In this document: one piece after another, positions 1 to 9,301 of the stretch
Position numbering within the stretch: the first letter of the stretch is position 1
Layout: every line of letters starts with the position of its first letter
DNA from: Bacteroides ilei
GTDB taxonomy: Bacteria; Bacteroidota; Bacteroidia; Bacteroidales; Bacteroidaceae
Length of the DNA: 64,000 nucleotides
Assembly (NCBI RefSeq): GCF_900128495.1
Contig: NZ_LT635801.1
Span: 569,997 to 633,996 of the forward strand
Direction: 5' to 3'
Made by a program: the position numbers and the translations under genes
The notes under the pieces: model-generated
The model's database searches: none
What the model was told of the DNA's origin: nothing
The model's input: only the letters and a program-made list of their open reading frames with translations

Positions 1-1915
1 GCATAAGATTTCCAAATATAAAGGGAAGGAAGGTGAACAGCCGAAGATAAGCAAACTGGGCACAGGGGCTTGGGAAAAGATGAAGGAGCGGACTAAAACC
101 AAGATCAAGGATATTGCCCGTGATCTTATCAAGCTCTATTCGCAACGCAAGCAGGAAAAAGGTTTCAAGTTCAGTCCCGATAGTTTCCTGCAACATGAAC
201 TGGAGGCGAGCTTCATTTATGAGGATACTCCCGACCAGTTGAAGGCTACTCAGGAAGTGAAGGCCGATATGGAAAGCGACCGTCCGATGGACCGGCTGGT
301 ATGTGGGGATGTCGGGTTCGGTAAGACTGAAGTTGCTATACGGGCGGCTTTCAAGGCCGTTGCCGACAATAAGCAGGTGGCGGTGCTGGTTCCTACTACG
401 GTCTTGGCTTACCAGCATTTCCAGACATTCAAGAAACGTCTGGAAGGTTTGCCGTGCAAGGTGGAATACCTGAGTCGTGCACGTTCTGCTAAAGATACCT
501 CACGTATCTTGAAAGAATTGGCGGCAGGCGATATCAATATATTGATCGGTACCCATAAAATCATAGGGAAGAGTGTCAAGTTCAAGGATTTGGGGCTGCT
601 GGTTATCGATGAAGAGCAGAAGTTCGGTGTGAGCGTGAAGGAGAAATTGCGCCAGTTGAAGGTGAACGTGGATACATTGACCATGACCGCTACGCCTATT
701 CCGCGTACATTGCAATTTTCGTTGATGGGGGCGCGTGACTTGTCGGTTATCCAGACTCCACCTCCCAACCGTTATCCTATCCAGACCGAGGTCCATACGT
801 TCAATGAGGAAATCATTACCGAGGCCATCAATTTTGAAATGAGCCGTAACGGACAGGTGTTTTTCGTCAACAACCGGATTCAGAACCTTCAGGAGCTGAA
901 GGCTATGATTCTGCGTAATATCCCCGATTGCCGAGTATGCATCGGACATGGGCAGATGCAGCCCGAAGAGCTTGAGAAGATTATTTTCGATTTTGTGAAT
1001 TATGACTATGACGTGTTGCTGGCCACTACAATCATTGAAAGTGGAATTGATATACCGAATGCCAATACCATCATTATTAACCAGGCACAGAACTTCGGCT
1101 TGAGTGATCTGCACCAGATGCGGGGACGTGTAGGACGTAGCAACAAGAAGGCCTTCTGTTACTTGTTGGCTCCTCCGTTGGCCAGTCTTACCCCCGAAGC
1201 CAAACGCCGTTTGCAGGCCATAGAGAACTTCAGTGATCTGGGAAGCGGTATTCATATTGCCATGCAGGATCTGGATATACGCGGGGCTGGAAACATGTTG
1301 GGAGCCGAACAGAGCGGATTTATTGCCGATCTGGGATATGAGACTTACCAGAAGATTCTGGCTGAGGCTGTTACCGAACTGAAGAATGAAGAATTTGCCG
1401 ACCTTTATGCCGATGAGATCAAGGCTGGGGAGGAGCGGTTCAGCGGAGATGAGTTTGTCGATGAATGTACGGTCGAAAGCGATCTGGAACTTTTGTTCCC
1501 GAACGAATACATACCGAGCAGTAGCGAGCGTATGTTGGTGTACCGTGAATTGGACAAGCTGGAACTTGACAGGGATGTAGAGGCTTTTAAGGCAAGGCTT
1601 GTCGACCGGTTTGGCAAGATTCCTCCCGAAGGCGAAGAGCTTATCCGCATCGTTCCGTTACGGCGTTTGGCGAAACGGTTGGGAGTGGAGAAAGCGGTCT
1701 TGAAGGCAGGACGTATGACTCTGTATTTTGTCAGCAACCTGGAAAGCCCCTATTATCAGAGTGATGCGTTTGGGAAAGTTATCAACTATATGGCCAAATA
1801 TCCCCGTAACTGTAATTTACGTGAGCAGAACGGAAAGCGCAGTATGGTGGTCAAGGATGTGACCAGTGTAGAGCAGGGGGTACGTATCCTGCAGGAAATA
1901 ATAAGCTTGTCTTGA
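1..1915 (+). CDS. mfd: Transcription-repair coupling factor, 3' part
   Basis: Last ~637 residues of Mfd, the ATP-dependent translocase that removes stalled RNA polymerase at lesions and recruits UvrA. The frame is open from base 2, so the gene begins upstream of the window (the family is about 1,100 residues). Visible parts in order: the end of the RNA-polymerase-interacting region, Walker A GDVGFGKTEVA (near base 305), DEEQ box (near base 609), TATPIPRTLQ motif III, helicase C domain with IIESGIDIPNAN and QMRGRVGRS, and the C-terminal TRCF domain. No frame problem. Cytoplasmic housekeeping gene. Confidence 0.97.
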   Translation, partial: HKISKYKGKEGEQPKISKLGTGAWEKMKERTKTKIKDIARDLIKLYSQRKQEKGFKFSPDSFLQHELEASFIYEDTPDQLKATQEVKADMESDRPMDRLVCGDVGFGKTEVAIRAAFKAVADNKQVAVLVPTTVLAYQHFQTFKKRLEGLPCKVEYLSRARSAKDTSRILKELAAGDINILIGTHKIIGKSVKFKDLGLLVIDEEQKFGVSVKEKLRQLKVNVDTLTMTATPIPRTLQFSLMGARDLSVIQTPPPNRYPIQTEVHTFNEEIITEAINFEMSRNGQVFFVNNRIQNLQELKAMILRNIPDCRVCIGHGQMQPEELEKIIFDFVNYDYDVLLATTIIESGIDIPNANTIIINQAQNFGLSDLHQMRGRVGRSNKKAFCYLLAPPLASLTPEAKRRLQAIENFSDLGSGIHIAMQDLDIRGAGNMLGAEQSGFIADLGYETYQKILAEAVTELKNEEFADLYADEIKAGEERFSGDEFVDECTVESDLELLFPNEYIPSSSERMLVYRELDKLELDRDVEAFKARLVDRFGKIPPEGEELIRIVPLRRLAKRLGVEKAVLKAGRMTLYFVSNLESPYYQSDAFGKVINYMAKYPRNCNLREQNGKRSMVVKDVTSVEQGVRILQEIISLS

Positions 1916-2009
1916 CGGTTCTGTAACAAAAAGATTGCATTGCTGTTTCATTTTGTGGTAGATGTCCTTTCCATGTCCGTAAAATAAAGACGGATATGGA
2001 AAGGATTGT

Positions 2010-2017
2010 TATTTTTG
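2010..2017 (+). promoter_or_regulatory. Bacteroides-type -7 element
   Basis: TATTTTTG matches the Bacteroidetes sigma-ABfr -7 consensus TAnnTTTG, 27 bases before the histidine phosphatase start. No clear -33 TTG. A lone TGTAAC at 1922-1927 recalls the repeats before the TonB receptor but is not a regular array. Confidence 0.5.
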
Positions 2018-2044
2018 TACCGCTTGAAAAATAAACTATAAAGG

Positions 2045-3331
2045 ATGAGGAGAATTTTGTTGGTGATATCATGGTTGGGTATGGCCTTTCCGTTGATGGC
2101 TCAGAGTGCCCAGGATGAGATCCGTGAAAATCCGGCTTTGGCCGCAGGTAAGTATTATGCCTATCAGGTGCCCGATATTCGCCTGACCCCGGCTCCTGAT
2201 GGTTATGAACCATTTTATATTTCGGTCTTTGCCCGCCATGGCTCCCGCTATCTCACGAAAGAGAAGAAATATTCGGAACCGTTGGATCTGTTGCTGGAGG
2301 CGGATAAGGCAGGTGTATTGACAACCGACGGCAAACGTACGCTGGATATTGTTTCCCGATTGGCAAAAGAAGCGGAGAATAGATACGGGGAGCTTACTCC
2401 GAAAGGAGCCCGGCAACATCGGGAGCTGGTGGACCGTATGTTCAGGAACTATCCTCAGGTTTTTAAAGACGGTATCCATATCGATGCCCGTTCTACCTAT
2501 AAGACGCGTGCCTTTCTTTCCATGGCCGCGGCCTGTATCGAATTGAAGGGATTGGATCCGAAGCTGGACATTACGGCAAACACAAGTGAAGCCGATACTT
2601 ATTATATGAAATATGAGAATCCCCGGTATGAAGCCATGCATCTGGCAAACATGGATTCCGTCTATCGTGCGGCCGATAGTGTCTATGTACATCCGCAACG
2701 TCTGATACATCAGTTGTTCAATGATGAGGCATATGCCAAAGGACATGTCAAGGATCCGGTGAAACTGATGTCCGACCTGTTTGAACTGAACGGAATAAGC
2801 CAGAGCAGTTATGACCAGCCGGATTTGTCTTTCCTGTTTACGGATGATGAGCTGTACGATATGTGGCAACGCAATAACTTCGAGTGGTATTATGAGAAAG
2901 GAGCTTCTCCGTTAAGCGGTAATTGCATGTACAGGCTGGAGCGTAATCTGCTGGAGAATTTCGTGGCGACGGCCGATACGGTAATTGATTCCGGACGGAA
3001 CGCTGTTACCCTACGTTACGGACATGATACCAATCTGGCTCCTTTGGCTGTTTTGATGGGGCTTGACAGCCTGCAGGTTTCCACATCCGATTGGCGGAAG
3101 ATTGCCGATACTTACCGTACGTATCGCATTATTCCGATGTGTGGGAACGTACAGGTCATTTTTTATAGGAATAAGCGAAATAAAAAGGATATATTGGTAA
3201 AAGTTTTGTTGAACGAGCGTGAAGTTACTCTTCCGCTGGACGGCCGTGAGGCTCCCTACTATCGTTGGAATAGTGTTAAGAATTATTGGACAAGGACGGT
3301 AGGTTCGATAGAACTTCCGCTTCTACATTAA
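2045..3331 (+). CDS. Histidine acid phosphatase (phytase/MINPP-like)
   Basis: 428-residue exported phosphomonoesterase of the histidine phosphatase superfamily, branch 2. A signal peptide ends near FPLMAQ. The catalytic FARHGSRY motif (phospho-His) is near residue 62 and the late GHDTNL motif supplies the HD proton-donor pair (MINPP enzymes usually have HAE there, so this is nearer acid phosphatase/phytase). Expected to act in periplasm or on the cell surface, releasing phosphate from phytate-like or sugar phosphates; substrate not deducible. It leads a cluster with a TonB receptor and a metallophosphatase, which fits phosphate acquisition. ATG chosen because a -7 element lies just upstream and a signal peptide follows directly. 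Confidence 0.85.
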   Translation: MRRILLVISWLGMAFPLMAQSAQDEIRENPALAAGKYYAYQVPDIRLTPAPDGYEPFYISVFARHGSRYLTKEKKYSEPLDLLLEADKAGVLTTDGKRTLDIVSRLAKEAENRYGELTPKGARQHRELVDRMFRNYPQVFKDGIHIDARSTYKTRAFLSMAAACIELKGLDPKLDITANTSEADTYYMKYENPRYEAMHLANMDSVYRAADSVYVHPQRLIHQLFNDEAYAKGHVKDPVKLMSDLFELNGISQSSYDQPDLSFLFTDDELYDMWQRNNFEWYYEKGASPLSGNCMYRLERNLLENFVATADTVIDSGRNAVTLRYGHDTNLAPLAVLMGLDSLQVSTSDWRKIADTYRTYRIIPMCGNVQVIFYRNKRNKKDILVKVLLNEREVTLPLDGREAPYYRWNSVKNYWTRTVGSIELPLLH

Positions 3332-3414
3332 AATGGTGTGATTTGTATAGTTGTGATCTGCAAGGCGTTGGGTTAAACGTGTTGCAGATTTTTTTTGTCC
3401 TGCCCCGGTATGTG

Positions 3415-3475
3415 TGTAACTTTATTGTAACGGACGTGCAACGAACACGCAACAGACATGCAATGAACATGAAAA
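3415..3475 (+). promoter_or_regulatory. Tandem 11-bp repeats, PhoB-box-like
   Basis: Hexamers TGTAAC (3415), TGTAAC (3426), TGCAAC (3437), CGCAAC (3448) and TGCAAT (3459) recur at exactly 11 bp, with a weak sixth (TGAAAA, 3470). The array ends about 22 bp before the -7 element of the TonB receptor. Direct repeats with an 11-bp period (one helical turn) are how PhoB/PhoP response regulators bind in other bacteria; the flanking phosphatases make Pho control a reasonable inference. Confidence 0.6.
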
Positions 3476-3485
3476 GCGATAGGTC

Positions 3486-3493
3486 TACTTTTG
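3486..3493 (+). promoter_or_regulatory. -7 promoter element of TonB receptor gene
   Basis: TACTTTTG matches TAnnTTTG. It implies transcription starting near 3500 and supports the ATG at 3511 over in-frame starts further upstream (3286 to 3469), which would lie before the transcript start. Confidence 0.65.
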
Positions 3494-3510
3494 CGGCAAA
3501 TAAAAAAGAA

Positions 3511-6162
3511 ATGAAATCGAAATTGGTATTAGGTGCGTGTCTGTTGGCGTCGATCCACGCTCAGGCATGGGATTTGAAAGGAAGAATTAAGGATGCACAG
3601 ACTGGGGAGGAGATTATCGGTGCATCGGTACAGGTAAAGGAGGAGCCTGGAAAGGGGGCCGTTACCGGTCTGGATGGTAGCTTCAACCTTTCGGTGGGCA
3701 GGAGTAAGTATACATTGGTATGCTCTTATGTGGGATATCAGAAAATGGAGATAAAAGTGGATGCTGCCCATAAGGATATTGAAATCCCGATGAAGACGGA
3801 TGATGTGGAGCTGGCCGGTATTACGGTCGTCGCCAATAACCCGGGACGGACGGAAGCGGGAGCCCGAGGTATCGAAAAACAGTCTATGAATGTGGTGAAT
3901 GTGATGAGTGCCAAGGCTATTGAACTTTCGCCGGATATTACGGTTGCGAATGTAATTCAGCGCATGTCGGGTGTGACGGTAGAGCGTAACAGTAGCGGTG
4001 AAGGACAATATGCTATTCTCCGTGGTATGGATAAACGCTATAATTATACATTGGTGAACGGGGTAAAGATTCCGAGCCCCGACAACAAGAACCGTTTTGT
4101 TCCTTTGGATATATTCCCTTCAGAAATGTTGGACCGTCTTGAAGTGACAAAATCACTTACGGCGAATATGGAAGGCGACGGTATAGGTGGAGCTGTCAAT
4201 CTGGTCATGAAGGATGCGCCTTCGCAACGCCAGTTTACAGCAAATATCTCTACCGGTTACAACGCGATGTATTTCGACCGTGACTTCCAGTCGTTCGGTT
4301 ACGGTGATATAGCAAAGAAATCACCGTATGAAGCGATGGGGAAACCTGAAGACTATAAAGTGACGATGGATAACTTCAAGATGTCAAATCTTCACATGAG
4401 CTGGAAGAGGCCGTTACCCGACCTGACGGCCGGGATTTCTTACGGTGACCGTTTTTTTGATGATAAGTTGGGCGTAATGCTGGCCGGAAGCTTCCTGAAT
4501 ACTTACCGGGGCAAGGAAAGTCAGATTTATTACCAGCCGGGTACGAGCCATAATGGTATAGAGTACCGTAACTATTCTTCCCAGCAGACCCGGATAGGAA
4601 CTCACCTGAAACTTGATTATCAGATAAACCAGAACCATAAGTTGACATGGTATAACGGATATATGGATATGAGTGAGGCTGAAGTACGTGACGGTGAAGA
4701 TGATAAAGAGCGCCAGATCCGTATGAAGTGGAATCATCAGTACATCATCAATTCTACATTGAAGGGGGAACACCAGTTTATGGATAGCGGTGATTTTCAT
4801 ATGAACTGGTCAGCCGTGGTTTCGAAAGCATACAGTGAGACGCCGGACAATACCGAAATCTATATGCAGGGATCGCATATCCAGACTTCGGGTGCGGCAA
4901 CCCGCCGTTGGGAGCATAATTCCGATAGGGATCTTGCCGGTTACATCGACTTTATGTACAAGCTCCGTCTAGGTAACGGTTCGGTTTTCGATTTCTCTGC
5001 GGGAGGTATGTACCGTGACAAGAAGCGTGATAGCTTCTTTAATGAATATACATTCGATTCGGCTACAGGAAGTAAAGATCCTCAGTATGAAGGGGAGGAC
5101 TGGAACAATTTTGATGAGATTCTTCTTACTCCGCGTGCTTACGGCAATATAGGTGACCCATTGAATTATGATGCAACCGAGAAGATTGGAGCCGGATATG
5201 GAATGGTGAAGTATACCAGAGGAAAATGGGAACTGATAGCCGGTGTCCGGGTGGAACATACCAACCAGGGATATGTATTGAAGTTTGCCCGTGACGAAGA
5301 TCCAGAGGGCAATCAGAAATATACCGATGTATTGCCGAGTTTTCATGTGAAGTATGCCGTGCATAACAATTCGAATCTCCGTTTTTCGTATGCTCGTTCC
5401 ATCAATCGTCCTAGTTTCTTTGAAATAGTTCCTTATAGCATTATCAATGAGGATTACAAGGAAAAAGGTAACCCTGATTTGAAACATACGATAGCCGATA
5501 ATGTGGATATCCGTTATGAGCTTTTCCCTCGTTCGTCAGAACAGCTTATGGTCGGTGTCTTCTATAAACGTCTGCAGAACCCGATCGAGTACGGGCTGAT
5601 CAATGAAGGTCAGGATACGTATTACAAGCCGATGAATTTCGGTAATGCCAGTAATCTGGGTGCCGAAATTGATGTGATGAAATATTTCAAATGGTTCGGT
5701 ATCAAGGCCAACTATACATATACTCATTCCAGAATAACGACCGATAAACGTCTGATGAACGGTTCGGAAGTGACTTCTAGAAGACAATCCCGTCCCTTGT
5801 TCGGCCAGGCGGCCCATGTGGCCAATCTCTCACTTCTGTTTAAAGATACCAGGCACGGATGGGAAGGGCAGTTGGCCGGAAGTTATACGGGTAAGCGTTT
5901 GAGTGATATTTCCAATTGGTATGATGATGATATCTGGGAAGACGGATATTTTCAGTTGGATGCTTCCGTAGAGAAAAGTTGGAAAAACGGTATCAGTGTC
6001 TTTGCGAAGGCTTCCAATTTGCTGGACATACCTTTGCTCCGGTTTATCCAAAGCGGTCCCCATACCGAGAGCGTCGATTCCGACCGTCATAACGGAAATG
6101 TGATAGAGCGTAAGGAATGGCATGGCCAGTCGTTCATGTTGGGTATCCGATATAAATTGTGA
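3511..6162 (+). CDS. TonB-dependent outer membrane receptor
   Basis: 883-residue TonB-dependent transporter. Signal peptide to AQA (residue ~19), then a carboxypeptidase-D-regulatory-like beta-sandwich (LKGRIKDAQTGEEIIGASV...), a plug domain (GVTVERNSSGEGQYAILRGM; VTKSLTANMEGDGIGGAVNL) and a 22-strand-type barrel ending in an aromatic-rich terminus (SFMLGIRYKL). No SusD partner follows, unlike glycan loci. Position between a histidine phosphatase and a metallophosphatase, plus the 11-bp repeat array upstream, suggest uptake of a phosphorylated compound or phosphate complex; substrate is inferred. The frame stays open upstream into the previous gene, but the promoter lies at 3486-3493, so the start is set at 3511. 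Confidence 0.88.
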   Translation: MKSKLVLGACLLASIHAQAWDLKGRIKDAQTGEEIIGASVQVKEEPGKGAVTGLDGSFNLSVGRSKYTLVCSYVGYQKMEIKVDAAHKDIEIPMKTDDVELAGITVVANNPGRTEAGARGIEKQSMNVVNVMSAKAIELSPDITVANVIQRMSGVTVERNSSGEGQYAILRGMDKRYNYTLVNGVKIPSPDNKNRFVPLDIFPSEMLDRLEVTKSLTANMEGDGIGGAVNLVMKDAPSQRQFTANISTGYNAMYFDRDFQSFGYGDIAKKSPYEAMGKPEDYKVTMDNFKMSNLHMSWKRPLPDLTAGISYGDRFFDDKLGVMLAGSFLNTYRGKESQIYYQPGTSHNGIEYRNYSSQQTRIGTHLKLDYQINQNHKLTWYNGYMDMSEAEVRDGEDDKERQIRMKWNHQYIINSTLKGEHQFMDSGDFHMNWSAVVSKAYSETPDNTEIYMQGSHIQTSGAATRRWEHNSDRDLAGYIDFMYKLRLGNGSVFDFSAGGMYRDKKRDSFFNEYTFDSATGSKDPQYEGEDWNNFDEILLTPRAYGNIGDPLNYDATEKIGAGYGMVKYTRGKWELIAGVRVEHTNQGYVLKFARDEDPEGNQKYTDVLPSFHVKYAVHNNSNLRFSYARSINRPSFFEIVPYSIINEDYKEKGNPDLKHTIADNVDIRYELFPRSSEQLMVGVFYKRLQNPIEYGLINEGQDTYYKPMNFGNASNLGAEIDVMKYFKWFGIKANYTYTHSRITTDKRLMNGSEVTSRRQSRPLFGQAAHVANLSLLFKDTRHGWEGQLAGSYTGKRLSDISNWYDDDIWEDGYFQLDASVEKSWKNGISVFAKASNLLDIPLLRFIQSGPHTESVDSDRHNGNVIERKEWHGQSFMLGIRYKL

Positions 6163-6214
6163 TTGGATAAGGATGATAAATATAATATAGTAAAAATCAA
6201 TTAACCAAGTTCTT

Positions 6215-7594
6215 ATGAAATTTAATTCGTTTTTAGTAGGTGCGGCTTTAATGTCAATGACATTGATGTCTTGTAGTGATGACGACACTGTAAACAATGG
6301 GGGTAATACAGATGAAGGGAATGGTAATGTAACCGAAGAATCTGTTTCAGGTGAAGTCGAAGGAGTCTGGGAAGCTAATTCTATCGTGAAAGTCAGTGGA
6401 CATCTGGTTGTTCCGGAAGGAAAATCCTTGACAATTAAAGAAGGCGTCCAGGTCATTTTCGACGATAAAGGTGTAGGTGTCAATCATGTGCCTATTGAAT
6501 TTACCGTGAACGGAAACCTGTATTGTGAAGGTACGGCTGAAAATCCTATTCTGATGTCGGTGGATGAGGCCGAACGTACTGAGAATAATATCTTTGCCGG
6601 ATTGTGGGGAGGTATCGTAGCTTCCGAGTCGTGTAAGGAAATGCTGATTGACCACACCATTATCGAATATACCGGTGGACAGGTCATTGAGGGCTCTCCA
6701 GCCGCTACAAACGGTGTTTATACGGCAGGTGATGACGCTTATCCTCAGATTACGACTAATAATATCAACGGAAATTATGTAATTACTAATTCTATTTTGC
6801 GTAACGGTTGGTCGGACGGAATCTATTTGATGGGTGGAAATGCCATCATTGCCAACAATATCTTTGCTGCCAACGGTTATGACGGTGCGGAGGCTGTAAA
6901 CGTAAAGGCCGGATGTACGGTTGATGTAGCCGGTAACATTATGTTCAGCCCGAATACAAACGGTCTGAAACTTTCCAGTTCCGGACAGAGTGAAACACGT
7001 GGCCAGGCCAAGGTTCAGGCATATAACAATACGATCATCAATGCCGGATGGCGTCGTGACGGTGAAAAAGGCGGTTGTGTATACGTAGAAAAGAATGCTT
7101 TGGTCAATGTAATAAACAACCTGATGGTAAATTGTAAGTTCAGAGCCATGACTCCCAGTTATACTATTCCGAACGATCCGGAGGAAGGATATGATTCAAA
7201 ATCGGTCATCGATTACAATTTCTACGCTTCGGGTAATCAGAAAAGTGATATCATCTTTACGGAAGATAGCGGTGTAGCATATGCATGGGAAGGTTATAAC
7301 TATAACCACGAAGATTATTATAACGGAGTGGTAGATGCACATAGTGTGATTGCTACAGAGAACAATCTGGAGGATCCGAAATTCGTGAACTTTGATGTCA
7401 ACGGTGTTGGCCTTACAGAGTATGTATATAATGATGGATGGGATTTCCATGTAGAGGATGGCTCTTCGGTCTTGGCCGGAACTTATCCAGGCTCTGATAT
7501 TGTCCCTTATTTTGCTGGTGGCCTGACTGTTAATGGCAAGTCCTATCAGTCTCCGGCTATAGCCGATTATTTCGGTGCTTACGGAACTAAATAA
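6215..7594 (+). CDS. Lipoprotein with right-handed beta-helix
   Basis: 459 residues. Type II signal peptide with lipobox LMSC (Cys20) followed by acidic SDDD, typical of surface-exported Bacteroidetes lipoproteins. The body is rich in asparagine/glycine turns with recurring short strands (NAIIANNIFAANGYDG, AGNIMFSPNTNGLKL, AYNNTIINAG, VNVINNLMVNC), the pattern of a parallel beta-helix as in pectate-lyase-like folds. No catalytic residues recognised. Starts 52 bases after the TonB receptor stop and is followed by a terminator, so probably co-transcribed as the surface-exposed partner of that receptor. Confidence 0.75.
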   Translation: MKFNSFLVGAALMSMTLMSCSDDDTVNNGGNTDEGNGNVTEESVSGEVEGVWEANSIVKVSGHLVVPEGKSLTIKEGVQVIFDDKGVGVNHVPIEFTVNGNLYCEGTAENPILMSVDEAERTENNIFAGLWGGIVASESCKEMLIDHTIIEYTGGQVIEGSPAATNGVYTAGDDAYPQITTNNINGNYVITNSILRNGWSDGIYLMGGNAIIANNIFAANGYDGAEAVNVKAGCTVDVAGNIMFSPNTNGLKLSSSGQSETRGQAKVQAYNNTIINAGWRRDGEKGGCVYVEKNALVNVINNLMVNCKFRAMTPSYTIPNDPEEGYDSKSVIDYNFYASGNQKSDIIFTEDSGVAYAWEGYNYNHEDYYNGVVDAHSVIATENNLEDPKFVNFDVNGVGLTEYVYNDGWDFHVEDGSSVLAGTYPGSDIVPYFAGGLTVNGKSYQSPAIADYFGAYGTK

Positions 7595-7628
7595 TCAAGA
7601 CTCCCTAATACACAATTTTATATATTTT

Positions 7629-7664
7629 AAAGCCCGGCCTGGATCTTTTTAGTGTCGGGCTTTT
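7629..7664 (+). terminator. Intrinsic terminator
   Basis: Stem AAAGCCCG / CGGGCTTT(T) followed by T-rich sequence, 34 bases after the beta-helix lipoprotein stop. Confidence 0.85.
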
Positions 7665-7799
7665 CTTTGGGGGGCGGGGGTGTCTGTTTTTTGTGGATTG
7701 CTTGTAGATAGATGCTTTTCAGATTTTTTTCAGCTTCGGTATGCATCTTTGTTCCATAATTACTGACTTTAATATTTATCAATTAATAAATATAATTTT

Positions 7800-8742
7800 A
7801 TGTTTTCAACTAAAAGATCTTTTTTTGCCTTCTTGTTGGCAATGGTTTCTATCTTTTCATTTGCTCAAACTCCTGAGGTATGGAAGACGCTGGAGAAACC
7901 TTTGAATTTTTTTTCTGGCAAATGATTTGGGCCGTAACGGTTATTATGATCAGAAGCCTATTGCGGAATTGATGGGAAATATGGCCGAGAATGTAGATGT
8001 GGAATGTGTGGTTGCGGCCGGTGATGTACATCATTTTGAAGGTGTACGTAGTATAAACGATCCTCTTTGGATGACCAATTTTGAATTGATATATGCTCAT
8101 CCGGAACTGATGATTCCCTGGTATCCGGTTCTTGGCAATCATGAGTATCGAGGTAATACCCAGGCGGTATTGGACTATGCAGATGTGAGTGCCCGCTGGG
8201 AGATGCCTGCCCGCTATTATACGAAGGTGCTGGAAAATGATGGGATTACGGTACGTCTGGTAATGGTTGATACAGCCCCTTTGCTCGACAAGTATCGTGA
8301 AGATACAGAAAAATATCCTGATGCCTGCAAGCAGGATATGGACCGGCAGCTTGCTTGGATCGATTCAGTCCTTACTTCTTCCAAGGAAGATTGGGTATTG
8401 GTGGTGGGGCATCACCCTATCTATGCGGAAACATCAAAGGAAGATGCCGAACGAGTTGATCTGCAGAAACGTCTGGATACAATCTTGCGTAAGCATAAGG
8501 TAGACATGTATCTGTGTGGACATATCCATAATTTCCAATATATCCGTAAGCCGGGAAGTGATATCGATTATGTCGTCAATTCGTCTGGTTCGTTGAGCCG
8601 TGATGTAAAACCGGTTGACGGAACCGTATTCTGTAGCGGTGAAACCGGTTTTTCATTGATTGCGGCTGATAAGAAGGTGCTGAATCTTCATATGATCAAT
8701 AAGGAAGGCAAGGTACTTTATACGGTAACGCGTAAAAAATGA
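7800..8742 (+). pseudogene. Metallophosphatase (acid phosphatase-like), frame broken at a T8 run
   Basis: Exported calcineurin-like metallophosphoesterase, about 313 residues if repaired. ATG at 7800 opens a signal peptide (...MVSIFSFAQ), but the frame ends at TGA 7923-7925 after a run of eight T (7907-7914). Removing one T joins it to the downstream frame, giving NFFLANDLGRNGYYDQKPIA, as in purple acid phosphatase-like proteins. Downstream metal-binding motifs are intact: D in AND, AAGDVHH, GNHEY, VVGHHPIY, GHIHNFQ. Fits phosphate scavenging with the preceding genes. The break may be a true mutation, a phase-variable tract or a sequencing error; sequence alone cannot decide. A TTG at 7927 could restart translation only without the signal peptide. 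Confidence 0.85.
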
Positions 8743-8818
8743 CCGGATTTGCTCCGGATTTTCTGTTTGGACTTTGATCCGTTGGCATAATATGTACTAC
8801 CATAGATAGAGTATGGCA

Positions 8819-8876
8819 GGGAGCAGGCAGAGATGGAAGATTGTTTTTCCTTTTTTGTCTGCTCCTTTGTTTTTTG
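8819..8876 (+). terminator. Intrinsic terminator
   Basis: GGAGCAG / CTGCTCC stem (8820-8826 with 8859-8865) and a T-rich tail, closing the phosphate cluster. The rest of the 559-base gap to 9302 shows only the promoter listed next. Confidence 0.7.
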
Positions 8877-9184
8877 TATCCAATTGTTTTTTCAGACCGG
8901 AATATTCAGCAAGGTTTGTTCTGCTTTTCATTAGTCTTATTCTATAAATAGTTTCCAAATAGTTTCCGTTAGTTTTTATAAAGCATATAGAAGTTGTCTT
9001 CCTGTATCATCAATGTGTTTATATATCGGGCGTAGGGTAGTGTGTAGTTTACATTTTGCCAACTGGACTTTGCTTTTTTGATAGATGGATAATTTGTAAG
9101 GATACTTTTTTTCTTTTTGATGCAAAATTATGTTGTGCAACCTAAAAAAACGCCCATTGTAGAAGTTTATCGGTTTTTTTTTCC

Positions 9185-9192
9185 TACTTTTG
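9185..9192 (+). promoter_or_regulatory. -7 promoter element of carboxylase operon
   Basis: TACTTTTG fits TAnnTTTG. It implies an unusually long leader (about 100 bases) before the biotin carboxylase start at 9302; the leader holds a GGCC...GGCC segment (near 9239-9263) that could pair, but no known riboswitch was recognised. Confidence 0.5.
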
Positions 9193-9301
9193 CACAGTTT
9201 AAAGTTTCTTGTGTAAAAAAGAAAATGTCAGTAGGACTGGCCTGGCTGTATGAGTGTGGCCGGAAATAAATCTTTAGAAGACAATAATTAAAACATAAAG
9301 C

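Noticed and set aside
3286..3510. Longer N-terminus for the TonB receptor (in-frame starts from 3286)
   Set aside because: It would begin inside the previous gene, run through the repeat array and precede the promoter; the signal peptide starts at 3511.
7716..7733. TTTTCAG repeated at 11 bp upstream of the metallophosphatase
   Set aside because: Only two units, T-rich sequence and not the TGTAAC motif of the TonB receptor array; likely chance.
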